A program made the position numbers and the translations under genes. DNA of 64,000 nucleotides from Pachypanchax playfairii (taxonomy: Eukaryota; Chordata; Actinopteri; Cyprinodontiformes; Aplocheilidae), in assembly GCA_006937955.1 (NCBI GenBank), contig SSNP01000051.1:333294-397293 (forward strand). Reading direction: 5' to 3'. The notes below the pieces were generated by a model. That model worked only from the letters and a program-made list of their open reading frames with translations. It was not told the origin of the DNA and did no database searches. Positions 48,416-59,203 of this stretch are shown here, piece after piece (the stretch's first letter is position 1; each line of letters begins with the position of its first letter).

Positions 48416-48458
48416 AGCCAATCAACAGCTCTTCCGATCACTGCGCCAACCAATCAGA
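48416..48458 (+). promoter_or_regulatory. paired CCAAT boxes, likely C12orf56 promoter
   Basis: AGCCAATCAA (48416-48425) and ACCAATCAGA (48449-48458) are two NF-Y-type CCAAT boxes 33 bp apart on the same face of the helix. A CpG-rich patch (GTGCGCGCGGACGGCGCG) follows. The C12orf56 start codon is 165 bp further on. Confidence 0.55.
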
Positions 48459-48622
48459 GGACAGTGCGCGCGGACGGCGCGTTAGCCGGGCTTCATCTGA
48501 TTTCTAAACGGTAACGGAATCGAACGGGCTCGTCGCTCTGTCCCGCATGTCTGTTAAATTAGCTACTACCCAATGATGGACAGAGAAGATCAACTCAGAG
48601 ACTAAAGTCCAACAGGTCCATA

Positions 48623-51600
48623 ATGGCTCGAACCGGTTCCGGATCCTGCTTCTTCTCCCACCGGAACGCCAGACTGGACTCCTTTTTGAAGCGAAACACG
48701 GATCGGGGGGTGTATGAGCGGATCCGAACCTACGAACCGTGCGTGGTGGTGTCGGAGACCATAAACAAGGAGTACATGCACGTGGTGTTGAGCGACGAGC
48801 GCGTGTACCTGACTGAGTTTCCACCGCGCACGCTGACGGTGGCCGTTAGCTTCGGGCGCGTGCGTGACATCGAATTGGTGAGTTTAAAGTTCGATCCATT
48901 TAATTAATCGGTAAGATAAAGTTCTGACAGAACCTGTTCAGAAGCATCAGAACAGCAGAAGGTTTCACATTTCTGTTGAATGATCAAACTGTAATAACAA
49001 CAACTTAATAACAACTTTAATATTATAGTTAAAAATGAGCTGTTATGTAGCTAATGCTGTGAAGCACCAAGCTGCTGTTTACTTACAGTGTTAAATAACA
49101 GCTGTTATTCCGGTGAGATTATCAGATTACAGATCAGTTGTTGTGACTTGAAGGTTTCATTTTACCTTGAACTGTCGTATTAATGACATATTCACTTCAT
49201 TCCGTGTGTGAAAGGATTTTCCTTTATAAAACTGACACGAGTCTCCTATTTAGATAGTTATTCCAGAGTTCCTCTGGTTTACCAGGTCTACATCAGATTA
49301 AATATTAAAAACTTGTAAAAAGTTAAAGCAAGTAGCAAGAGGGAATAAAGTAATTTAAAAATCCATAGTAATTAGAGTTGAAATCCATTCTAGCAGGCGA
49401 ATCAAAAATAATTTATAATTAGATGAGAAGAAGAAAAGCAGTTGTCCACCAGCAATAATCTGATTATCTGATTAGGAAAGCACTAATCTGGAATTAAATT
49501 TAAACTAAATCACAGCAGCGACACCAAGAAAAGGTTAAAATAGTCTTGGTGTTAATACAAGCCCACGTAACAGACAGAGTTCTTCAGATTTAAGATCCTG
49601 ATCTTCTCGGCTCGTTATATCAGAGGGTTAACGTCCTTCTGATGATAATCCCGTCTGCGTAAGAAAGACAATCTCTGACCTGACGGCATGATCATGGCTG
49701 CAGCAGCAACTCTAGCACAAGAAAACTCAGTCAATAAAGATCCTTCACTGACTTTTCCTCTATGCTTTTATTTTTGTACTTCCTGTGTTTCACTCAGATG
49801 ATCATTACCTCCGCCAAGAAGGTAATGTTTTCATCGGGGTCTGTCTGTCTGTTTGTTAGCAGGATAACTCGAAACTTTTCAGGAAAGGTCAGAAATGACC
49901 CAAGGAAGAAGTGATTAGATTTTGGGGGTGATCCGAATTACCGTTTGGATCTGGGAATTTTTTTAAGGATAGGGACATAGTACTTTCCACAAAATGTTGA
50001 CTTGGCGGAGGTCTGCGCTCTCTGAGTGCTTTTCTAGTTTCTTCTGTTTTACCTGTACAGGTACATGACTTCCCAAAGTTCCTCAGTACGAAGGACAGGG
50101 AACGCTGTCAACACACACGAATTGTTTACATCGCTGAAAAGCCTACAAGGAAGGACCGGGATGGGTTGAGGAAGAATAATAGGGAGGGCCTTCTTCCTGC
50201 AGCTCCGCCTACTCGCAGAGAAAGCCACTGTCCAACAGTTACACACAATATACAAGGTAAATCATGGATGTGTGGTCAGTCAGTCAGTATCTGGACCTGC
50301 TTGTTTCTGTTCAAGGTCACAGAGATGGTGTTTCTCTGTAGCTGTCTCTGGGCGAGAGGCGGAGTCACACCTGGACAGGTCACATCATCACAGGGCAAAC
50401 CCAGAACAAACATCTGGAATATGAAAGAAGCAACATCCAGTCTGCAGCTGGACTTCCTGTACATATGTCACATGACCAGAAGTCTGACATGAAACCATCG
50501 GAACTGTTAGAAAAAAACTCAGATTCTCTTTTCCAGAAATGGCTTAAAGATAATTTTACTGCAGTTTTTAAAGCTACAGGTAAAAAAAAAAAAACAAAAG
50601 CTGCATCATTTTCTGATTTTAAATAAGAAGAAATTTAAATATGGAAAAAGTTTCTTCAGGAAAAACTGGGTTTGAAGAGTGAAGGGAAACGTGTCGTCTT
50701 TCAGAGCAGCTGATAGATCATGTTTCATTAGGTTTTAATTAGGACGAGGCTCAATGAGAACACGACTTTAATAATATAAATCCATTAATTAATCAGATTT
50801 TTTTTATTTCGTGTGTTAAATTATTTAATCAGAATGAAAAAATCTCTGATCTGACCCTGTTTCTGTTTCCCCCGCAGGAGATCCTGCAGAAAGGTGAGTG
50901 CACACAGAGATAGACATACACACACAACTTTGTTTTGGTATCCTTATGGGGACCGTCCATTGACTTCCATTGATTTTAGTAACTAGATTTATACCTAACC
51001 CAAACCCTTTTACTAACCTTAACCGTTACTGATCTATAACTAACCCTAAGACTAACTAAAACTCTATTCACACCATACCTATAAACCTAACCCCTAAGCC
51101 TAAAAAGGGGAGTCCCCCTCATTGGGACCAGGCTTCGGTCCCCACAAGAACCCTCGGACCCCAGAAAGATAGTAAAAGTCAGGAAACTGGTCCTCAGGAG
51201 GTCAGAAAAACAAGCTTACACACACACACACACAGATAGATAGACACACACACACACGCATGCACAAACACACACAAACAGACACACCCACAGAGACAGA
51301 CACACAAATACACACACACAGATAGGCACACAGACACACACACACGTGTGCGCAGACACACACTCAGCTTATTTATCTTATGTCTTCTGTCCGTGGCGTT
51401 TCGGGGTGTTTTTGTCTCAGACGGTGTGTAAACAGATATTTATCTGTAGATTCTGAGGATCAGGTCTCCAGTTAGTCACATGATCCATGTAGGAAGCTGA
51501 AACCGCGTGTGGCTGCTTTTACTTTTTAACCAGTTTGAAACTTTAAACTGTCTGCTGCTCTTTCAGAGTCTCAGCTGTTTCTTCATCGTGTCTGGTTCTG

Positions 51601-54600
51601 TTTGGGAGTTGAGGAAACACTCAGAGCTGTAAAACTAACTACTAAAGTTTGTCAGCGGAGGCAGAATTTCCTGCTCCTTTACATGTTTAAATCGAGTTTT
51701 TGTAATAAATCCAGACTGTGACTCAGTGTGACTCAGATTCAGACTCACTGAGAATTTCCAGACAAACATCATCAGATAGGATTTTGTCTCAGATTTTAGA
51801 TTCAAGACTTAAATTATTGATCCAGGTTAGAGACTCATTGTTCAGGTTCCACATGTCAACAGTCTTCAACATCCTGAACTAAGTACGGCCCCTACGGGTG
51901 CTGGTAGTGTTGGAGCGAGGGTGGAGCGTGGGGGGGTGTCGGAGCGAGCGTTTGATAGTCGCATTGCAGCGGGTGGGACCATTTGCATCATGTAATCTGT
52001 GTTTGTAAGACGGTCCTTCAGGTGTTCTCGCCGGCAGAAAGTATTGGAAATCAGGAGAAATTTGGGAGGTGGCTCCGGGAGATTTTCGGGAAGGGCACTG
52101 AAATTTGGGAGTCTCCCAAGGAAAATCTGGAGAGTTGACACGTATGAGTACGGGTCAGAACTGCTGGCAGGCCAGTCTGGAACCCGTCCCCTCCTCCTCA
52201 TCAGTCCAGAACCCGTCCCCTCCTCCTCAGTCCAGAACCCGTCCCCTTCATCTCCTCAGTCCAGAACCCTGTCCCCTCCATCTCCTCAGTCCAGAACCCG
52301 TCCCCTCCATCTCCTCAGTCCAGAACCCGTCCCCTCCATCTCCTCAGTCCAGAACCCTGTCCCCTCCTCCTCCTCGGTGATCAGAATGTGCTTTATGTTT
52401 TTTACATGATAAATGAGGGACGTCCCTGGAAAAGACAAGGACAGCAGAGGTTTTTGTATGAATGTTGCTTCACAGAACCCTGATCCAAACCCGACTGAAC
52501 CGAAATACTACAGATTGGTTTTAATTAGAAAGAAAATAATTGAAAATGTGAATATATTCCACTCATAACGTTCTCAGTGAAATTTAATTGGCAGGAAACC
52601 GAATAGATTTCCTAAATCTTTACGACTCACGAGTATTTTTTCACACCAAGTTTCTGTTGATTTAATTTTAAGCTTACAATCGAGTCTTAAATAAAATCTT
52701 CTGGTCAGACCAGTGATACTGAAATTTACACTTTAAAGGTGGAATATGGAACACGATGAGCACAACAACAGCACAAAGCCTCCAGCCATCAGGGCGCCAG
52801 GCTCATAACCCCCCGCGTGTGCTCCGATGCCACCAATCCAATATTCCTCGCCAAACCCGCTCTGATCCCCGATCCGAGCAGGACAATAAAATATCATGAG
52901 TTCAGCTCACTAATCATGCTCTCCAGTCCCGCTGATCACACATTGACTCTGATAAAAGCAGCTCCTACCTGTTTGAAGCTCAGTCATCGATTCAGTCTGT
53001 GGCAAAGAGCTCATAATTGTCCCGCGGCTCCAAAACTTCCTGCAGTCCCTCCTAAGATCTTCTGTTCTCCCCACCCTCTCTCCTGCGCCAGCAACAAAAT
53101 CGTCCGTGGTGTGTCCTCCACCCGCAGCCCGGAGTTCCCACACTTCAGCCACCTGCTGCTTGTGTTAGCATGAGCTGCTAACAAAGACTTTCCCACACAA
53201 TCTCGCTCGTCACATGTCTATGGCAAACAGATAAGGTCAAAAATCACCACATGTCCCCAGTGCTTCCAGCTGCTTGACCTGCAGACTCCACAGTACCAGC
53301 CTCACTGTGCTGGAATATTTAACCCAAAATGGTGCCCGCTGCTCTGCCAGCTATTGGCTGGTAGATGTAAACAAAATGCCAACGTCATGCCTGTCAAAAT
53401 ATATATTTTAATATATTTTACTTCAGATATAATTTTTAAAGAAAATAGTGTATTTTCATTCTACAACCCTCTAAACACCCCGTGGAGGCATTATTTTGTT
53501 AAATTTATTGTTTTTTTATGAACAATCTGCCTGTTGTTTCACAGAAATATTTATTTGTGTCTTTGATTGTTCATGAAGTTCATGATTCACATGACGTTCC
53601 TTCTGCTTTAGATCTGTATCCACTTCATGTCACCTGGGGTTAAATCCCGAGCATCATTCAGGAAACAGTTTGTTGGCTGTGAAGACACAAAGGGACAATT
53701 TACTGTCACCAAACTCTGGTTGCTTAGTTACGATTAAAAATAGGATGTAAACAGCAGACACATCATGTCACACCTGCCTGATTTTCTCCTGAGACGTCGT
53801 TAAGTACATTTGTAAAAAAAAACATTCTGCTGGACGTCTAAAACATTTTCTGTTTATAAACAGCAGCGTTTGTCATAGAACCATCAGATCACGTTACCTG
53901 GTTCTGTTAACACGATGGTGTAAAGAAACTGAGCTTATGATTCTACAGTAAAGGTATCAGATGTGAAGGTTCATCAGACAGACTGAGAGCAGCTGCATCA
54001 GCTGATCTCTGAATATCACAACATTCTTATTTAAAACCAGATGGTAAACTGTCACTGTTGTTTGTTCCAGTTGGTGGATGAAGGAGGAGCTCCGTCCGGT
54101 GCCGAAGCCCACCCGCTCTGCTTCCTGTCCCAACCCCGAGAGTCTGGGCCTCCTAAAGGTCCCATACCACCCGTCCCCCCCATCAGAGGGGAGCCTGGAA
54201 ACTATCGAGAGCAGTCAGGTGAGGATGGGTTCCAACATCTGGGCCTCTGAGCTGCAGAGAAACAGGAAGTGGATGGTCCTCATGCTGGTGTGATGTTCCA
54301 GGTGTCGAGGAGGTTGGGCTCGTTTCTGACCCGTCTGCTGAGACGAGATGAGGTGAACGGTGAGGAGGGACGTGAAGCTGAGCTGCATCTCTACGCTGTA
54401 TCACAGACGTCCAGGCTTTACGTCCACCTGCAAAACTCCTGGAACAGCTTCATTATTGTGGGTCAAGAAACAGAATCTGTGTGTTTCTATTGGCTACATG
54501 TTTTAAATCCAGATGTTTGTGTTCAGAGGTCCACTCTGCTGCTGGATCCACTCTACAGAAGGAGGTGCACAGCTTCATCAGAGTCCATTAGGTAACTCCT

Positions 54601-55853
54601 GTAACTCTTAACACTCCCTTCAAAATAAAGTTCTGTTTGGTTCTGCCTCTATAATGAACCACTTTCAGCTGGAAAAGTTAATATTTATTATTATGTTTAA
54701 ACTCTCAGATGGTTCTGAGTCTGATTAGTACAAACAAGACTGAGATGAAACATGTGAGAGTTTATCTAAGCCCAGCTCTGTCACCATGGTAACAGAGACT
54801 GAATTCGTAACCTGCTCCAGCGTAGACTTTCAGTTTAAGCAGTAAAACCTGCTCGCTGGTTATTTTCCTGATATTTCAGAGAGAAAAATGAAAGTAACAT
54901 TTATTCACTGTTAAACAGAAGGATTCAAATTTAATGTCTGATGCTGTGACTTTGTATATTTATAAACTCTCAGCTGAGACCCTGGAGCTCAGGGTCCTCT
55001 ACCGGACACCCTGGAGCTCAGGGTCCCCTACCAGGTCTGAGCTAGGTTCCTCATGATGAGGCTTGAAGCTAAGAGGCAACATGAACAGAAATACTAAAAT
55101 ATTTTCACAAAGCGACAGACTGATGTGTGTTTGAACTACTTTGTTTTGGAGTCACAGGAAGAATAGAAACCGTTTGGATGTGATCGTTGGGTTTGTGTTG
55201 CAGTTTGGAGCGGACGGCTCTGCTGTTCAATCAGCTGAGCTCAGAACTCCTGCAGGACGGGATCAGTCTGGAGAACTTGTACCTGCTGCTGCAGGAGCTG
55301 AGAACAGCTGCTCACCGAAACGTGATTCTGCGCAGACTCTTCTGGAGGGTGAGACGCTGCTGTTAAAGACTCTGCAGTCAAACATTTCCTCACACAAACA
55401 CACCAACAGGTGAATCAAGGTATTGAATCTTGTGTGTTTTCAGTCCAGTGAGGTGTGTGTCTTCCTGGTCCAGACGCTGGAGGATTGTTTTAATGGCTGT
55501 CAGAACCTCAGTGAAGTTTACACAGCAGATCAGCTCCTGTAAGACCAGAGTGTGTGTGTGTGTGTGTGTGTTCTTTTTTTTCTACCCTACTGAGGACCAG
55601 TTTCCAAACATCTATCTTTCTGGGGTCCGAGGATTCTTGTGGGGACCGAAGCCTGGTCCCCATAAGGGGGACCCCCTTTTTAGGGTTAGGGGTTAGGTTT
55701 ATAGGTATGGTGTGAATAGAGTTTTAGTTAGTCTTAGGGTTAGTTATAGATCAGTAATGGTTAAGGTTAGTAAAAGGGTTTGGGTTAGGTATAAATCTAG
55801 TTACTAAAATCAATGGAAGTCAATGGACGGTCCCCATAAGGATAACAAAACCA

Positions 55854-55895
<42 letters not shown>

Positions 55896-58768
55896 TTATA
55901 AAACAAAGATTTCAGGTTTACAGTGGGAATAAATCCAATTTTGGTTAGTATAATTTTAAACTCGATCTTAAAATACAGTCAGGTTTAGGTTAGAGCTGTG
56001 TTAAATTAGGGTTAAATTTATGTTTTTATTTAAATCAGAACAGTTTGGGATTATTATAGATTTGGATTAGGATAAATGATAAATTCAACATCCCGCTCTT
56101 CATTTTTACATGTTCTATGTTTTAAAATACCTACAAAGGAGTCACTTTATCTTTTCTATATGATAGAAGTTCTGTTTTTATTTTTGTATGAGTTTATATT
56201 TAATCTGGCTAAGTACAGCTGGAAGCTTCATGTTAAGGTTAGCTTCAGGCTGAATAAGGTTAGCTTTAGATTATTTCAAGTTTAAAGGTCCTGTATCATG
56301 AAAAATCAACTTTTTGGAGCTTTTAACCATGTTGTGATGCCATTTCTTTATTTAAAAGACCTCTAGAGTGGTTTTTGGCTTAATTCGTGCATTCCTGAGT
56401 AATCCTCCTGAATCCTGCACTCTGAGCAGCTGCTTTACTCGCTCATGTAAAACGGCTGAATTGAGCCCCTTTACGTCACGGTGTCGTATCAGGAAGTTCC
56501 TGACCAATCCCTGCTGCCCCTGTAGAAGGTACATGGCGAGCTGCGAGAGTCCGAAACAATTTGTCAGGAGCTCATCACGGTAGATGTCTAACCTACAGCC
56601 CAGAGTTCCCACACTTCAACCACCTGCTGCTCTTTATTAGTATGAGCTGCTAATAAAGACTTATTAACTCTACCCTGCTAATCAGTATGAATCCAGCTTT
56701 ACAGCTGAGCTCCACGTCACCGCAGCCCGTCTCACCACCGGATAAAAGACACAGTCACTCACCCTGACAGCGCTCCGTTTGCCACGGGCTCCTGTTAGCC
56801 TCCGTGCTGCAGTTTATCCGCCTCCTTAATCCAGCCTCAGACCTCAGACCTATCACTCTCTCTCTCTGTCCGCCTTGGCTGCTGGTCTCGCAGTCAGAGA
56901 GTAAGGTCGCTGCCTCCAGAAACCCGCTCCTCGCCTACGACCTGTCTCACTTCACCCGTCCGATCCCAGTCTTGGTGTCATCTCCCGGGTCGGATGAGAT
57001 CCAGTCGCGAGTGGACCGTCCTTCCCTCCAGACGCTCCTCACCACCGAGCGTCCTCTGACAAATTAGCACCTCTATTTCATTGTATTTCATTCTAAAAAT
57101 GTCTCGTCGAAAATGCGCATTTGGCTGTGAGAGTTACAGAAGTTTATTTAGTGTTCCTAAACAGCCCAATCGCATTCACAGTTGGGAGGCGGGGTTTTAG
57201 GTAAACCAAGCGTTTTTACTTCCTGGTCACAGAATAACTCGAGAATATAAGTTATATGAAATGAAGTGAATATATCTCAAACAGTAAGGTTTTATCATAT
57301 ATGTGCCGATCCCAGACATTGAAAACTGTAAAATGGCATGATACAGTCCCTTTAAAGTTAGTTAAAGTCAGAAATAAGTCAGATTAGATCAGAGCGAGTT
57401 CCGTTTTCAGCTGAGATAGTTAGGATGAGGATTTTCTGTCTGTGGATCTTTTTTTCTTCACAAAGTTTCTTTCAGAATGTTTTTGTGTTAAAGTCTCTCA
57501 GAGTCTCGTGTTTCTCTTCAGATTGAGTTCTCTGATCGTCCAAACGCTCACCATCATGTTCAGAGAGATGGAGGTGGAAGAAGCCAGAATCAACCTGCTT
57601 TTTTCCAAAAAGTAAACAAAGTCTCAACCCACCAGTCTGATGAACACAAACCTACATACTTTCATTCCCTTTGGGGTGTTTTTCTGTTATAAAACAGGAT
57701 TTATGAGCATTTTTGGTAGTAATGACTGAAAAGTTTGATTTGATTAGAAGACAGTTCACTTGTTAAATCAGATGAAAAAGAAAAAATGAAAGATTGTTTG
57801 ACTTTCTGGTAAATGAGTTTTGATTTTAGATATTTGATGCTTGAATGAGTTTTCTACCTGCAGAGGGGCTCTGGCTTCCAGGATGCTGCTCGCCTTGATT
57901 TGTGATCCTAAAACTCTCAGCCGAGGATCTCCGACCCACTCTGAGGTGAGCCGGTTACAACTGGTTAATATGTTGTTCTAATTAAAACAGATTTGTTATA
58001 ATTCTACTTTCATCAGCTTCAAGCGTTACTCTCGGAGTATCTGGATGCTTCCTGTTCTCTGCTGTTTGAGCTGCTGCAGTTTGGTCATGAGGTGAGTCAC
58101 ATGAGATTAATTAAAGATTTTTAACATTCTCCAGGTTAATAATAAAACTACAGAGCGTTTTTAACTTTTAGCTCCTGTTTTTGGCTCGTTTCAGACCAAC
58201 AGGTGTTTTTCTGCTGAAGACTTTGTGTCAGTCGGATGGATCCTCAGAGTCCTTCAGCCACATCCTCACCTGGTAAACATCACCTCAGTCTCCTCTAACA
58301 GCACAATAAAACAAACTCTGACCCGAATCTGTCTCCTGCAGCTGTCCTTCATCAGTTACCAGGCCCAGCAGGTGGTTCAGGTTCTGTCGGACCTCCAGGG
58401 GTCCTTTTTAAGCCCTGTTCAGTCCGTTCTGCTGTTCCAGCGCTGTCGCCTCCTGCTGGCGTGTCTGCAGAACAACAGCCTGCTGGCTCAGCACCTGCAG
58501 TCAAACTTTAAAGAGGAATTCAGGTGTGCTGTTTTAAACCAGTCTGCGCCGCCATCGAGTGGCGAAACAACTACAAGCTTTTTGAACCTGAGTTATGTTT
58601 GAGTTGTAACAGGAATCATCACGTGTCCTCACAAGGGTTTTAACTCTGTCCTGCAGATACGTTGTAACGCTTTCGGCTGCTGAGGGGAAGCTGCTGCCTC
58701 ACTATCCGATCAGCAGAGCAACGATCACGCTGATCAAACGTCTTCTGACCATCATGCGAGACACATAA
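48623..58768 (+). CDS. C12orf56 homologue, uncharacterised protein
   Basis: Orthologue of human C12orf56, a protein of unknown function. Fourteen exons: 48623-48877, 50061-50256, 50878-50893, 54071-54218, 54302-54457, 54527-54591, 55204-55348, 55444-55538, 57522-57611, 57864-57945, 58017-58091, 58195-58272, 58342-58523 and 58657-58768. Total 1695 nt, 564 residues plus stop (human about 620), all phases consistent. Conserved blocks are RNARLDSFLKR and YEPCVVVSE in exon 1, VHDFPKFL and TRIVYIAEK in exon 2, ELHLYAVSQTSRLYVHLQNS in exon 5, TAAHRNVILRRLFWR in exon 7, IVQTLTIMFREMEVEEARIN in exon 9 and LQSNFKEEFRYVV at the exon 13-14 join. Exon 3 is a 16-nt microexon, needed to keep the frame between exons 2 and 4. 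No transmembrane segment or signal peptide is evident. Confidence 0.93.
49807..50037 (+). mobile_element. teleost interspersed repeat (uninterrupted copy) ending at a splice acceptor
   Basis: It runs from CCTCCGCCAAGAAGGTAATG through GTCTGTCTGTCTG, TTAGATTTTGGGGGTGATCC and TTGACTTGGCGGAGGTCTGC to GAGTGCTTTTCTAG. The same family at 47084-47960 is inverted and interrupted. This copy ends about 23 bp before C12orf56 exon 2 (50061), so its last bases (TTTTCTAG) contribute to the pyrimidine-rich tract of that acceptor. Confidence 0.8.
50930..51215 (+). repeat. interspersed repeat with GGGGACC ends, copy 2, bordered by CA tracts
   Basis: Near-identical to 20397-20702 (TATGGGGACCGTCCATTGAC to GGTCCCCACAAGAACC and the TGGTCCTCAGGAGG block). 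It lies just after C12orf56 exon 3 and is followed by a long (CA)n/(ACAG) region, 51218-51362. Confidence 0.85.
51218..51362. repeat. CA-rich microsatellite
   Basis: Compound (CA)n with GATA, CAGA and CACG interruptions, adjoining copy 2 of the GGGGACC repeat. Confidence 0.9.
52202..52373. repeat. 29-bp minisatellite, six units
   Basis: Units starting CAGTCCAGAACCCGTCCCCT begin at 52202, 52228, 52257, 52287, 52316 and 52345 (periods 26, 29, 30, 29, 29). It lies in C12orf56 intron 3. The Pro/Ser-rich frames through it are not genes. Confidence 0.9.
52733..53515 (+). mobile_element. TTAA-element family E, copy 2
   Basis: It starts TTAAAGGTGGAATATGGAAC. It shares blocks with copy 1 (8855-9320) and copy 3 (59204-60572, inverted), including CATCGATTCAGTCTGTGGCA, CACATGTCCCCAGTGCTTCC and TACAACCCTCTAAACACCC. 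The right end is truncated compared with copy 3. The part at 53120-53190 resembles the interior of the family-C element at 56590-56665. Confidence 0.7.
55572..55853 (-). repeat. interspersed repeat with GGGGACC ends, copy 3, inside a (TG)n tract
   Basis: Reverse orientation of the copies at 20397 and 50930, with (TG)n on both sides (55549-55570 and 55857-55892). It lies in C12orf56 intron 8, 34 bp downstream of the exon-8 donor. Confidence 0.85.
56282..57355 (+). mobile_element. TTAA-flanked element (family C) with THAP-like remnant
   Basis: The left end TTAAAGGTCCTGTATCATG and the right end (reverse complement TTAAAGGGACTGTATCATG) are inverted repeats with TTAA at both edges; length 1074 bp. 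A short THAP-like frame lies near the right end (57099-57200). TTAA target sites together with a THAP domain point to the Kolobok superfamily. A partial inverted copy is at 61060-61491. The element sits in C12orf56 intron 8. Confidence 0.75.
57099..57200 (+). pseudogene. truncated THAP-type zinc finger frame of a TTAA element
   Basis: A 33-codon frame begins MSRRKCAFGCESYRSLFSVP and continues KQPNRIHSWEAGF before a TAG. The THAP signature is a Cys pair near the N-terminus, an LFSVPK-type stretch and a conserved Trp. Cys-x3-Cys, SLFSVPK and HSW are all here. The second half (the His and the AVPTIF-like part) is missing, so it is a remnant and not a functional domain. Confidence 0.55.
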
Positions 58769-59017
58769 TCTCACTGCTTCATACTACCTTTTATTTATTT
58801 CATTTTAAAGAATGTGCCTTTCACAAAAGACTTTAAGCTTCTTTTAACGTCTTTGAGCTTTTCTGACTGTTGACCATTTGGCTGTGAAATCTCATGATGC
58901 TTGAAATATGAGTGTATTATTTAGTATCTCTGTCAGACCTGATAAAACATCATTTGTCTAGAAAGTATAAACAGACTGGTGATACATTTGAAATGTACTG
59001 TAGCGTTGAGCTCTTTG

Positions 59018-59023
59018 AATAAA
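59018..59023 (+). terminator. poly(A) signal of C12orf56
   Basis: AATAAA in TTTGAATAAAAACAAG, 250 bp after the stop codon. No stronger signal lies before it. Confidence 0.65.
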
Positions 59024-59154
59024 AACAAGCTGAAATAAACTCAAATATTTTTACAGATTTAAGTAACATTTATTTGCTATATTTATAATCCTCAGTTCTT
59101 TTTTCAATAAAAATGTGAAAAAAGGAATATTTGCAGTTTTTTTCCCCTAGAGAT

Positions 59155-59203
59155 TAAAGGTACAGTGTGTAAAAATTTTCCAGGTAATTACTAACACAAC
59201 AGT
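59155..59203 (+). mobile_element. TTAA-element family D, end fragment
   Basis: TTAAAGGTACAGTGTGTAAA matches the end of the element at 24207-24713. It stops where the family-E copy begins at 59204. Confidence 0.5.

Noticed and set aside
48504..48824. 106-codon minus-strand frame overlapping C12orf56 exon 1
   Set aside because: Antisense shadow of a GC-rich exon whose plus-strand product is clearly conserved.
52000..52410. Pro/Ser-rich frames of 90-136 codons
   Set aside because: They follow the 29-bp minisatellite and have no conserved start, splice context or known domain.
56368..57067. Several 70-90 codon frames in C12orf56 intron 8
   Set aside because: They lie within the family-C TTAA element, overlap on both strands and show no known domain apart from the short THAP-like frame at 57099.
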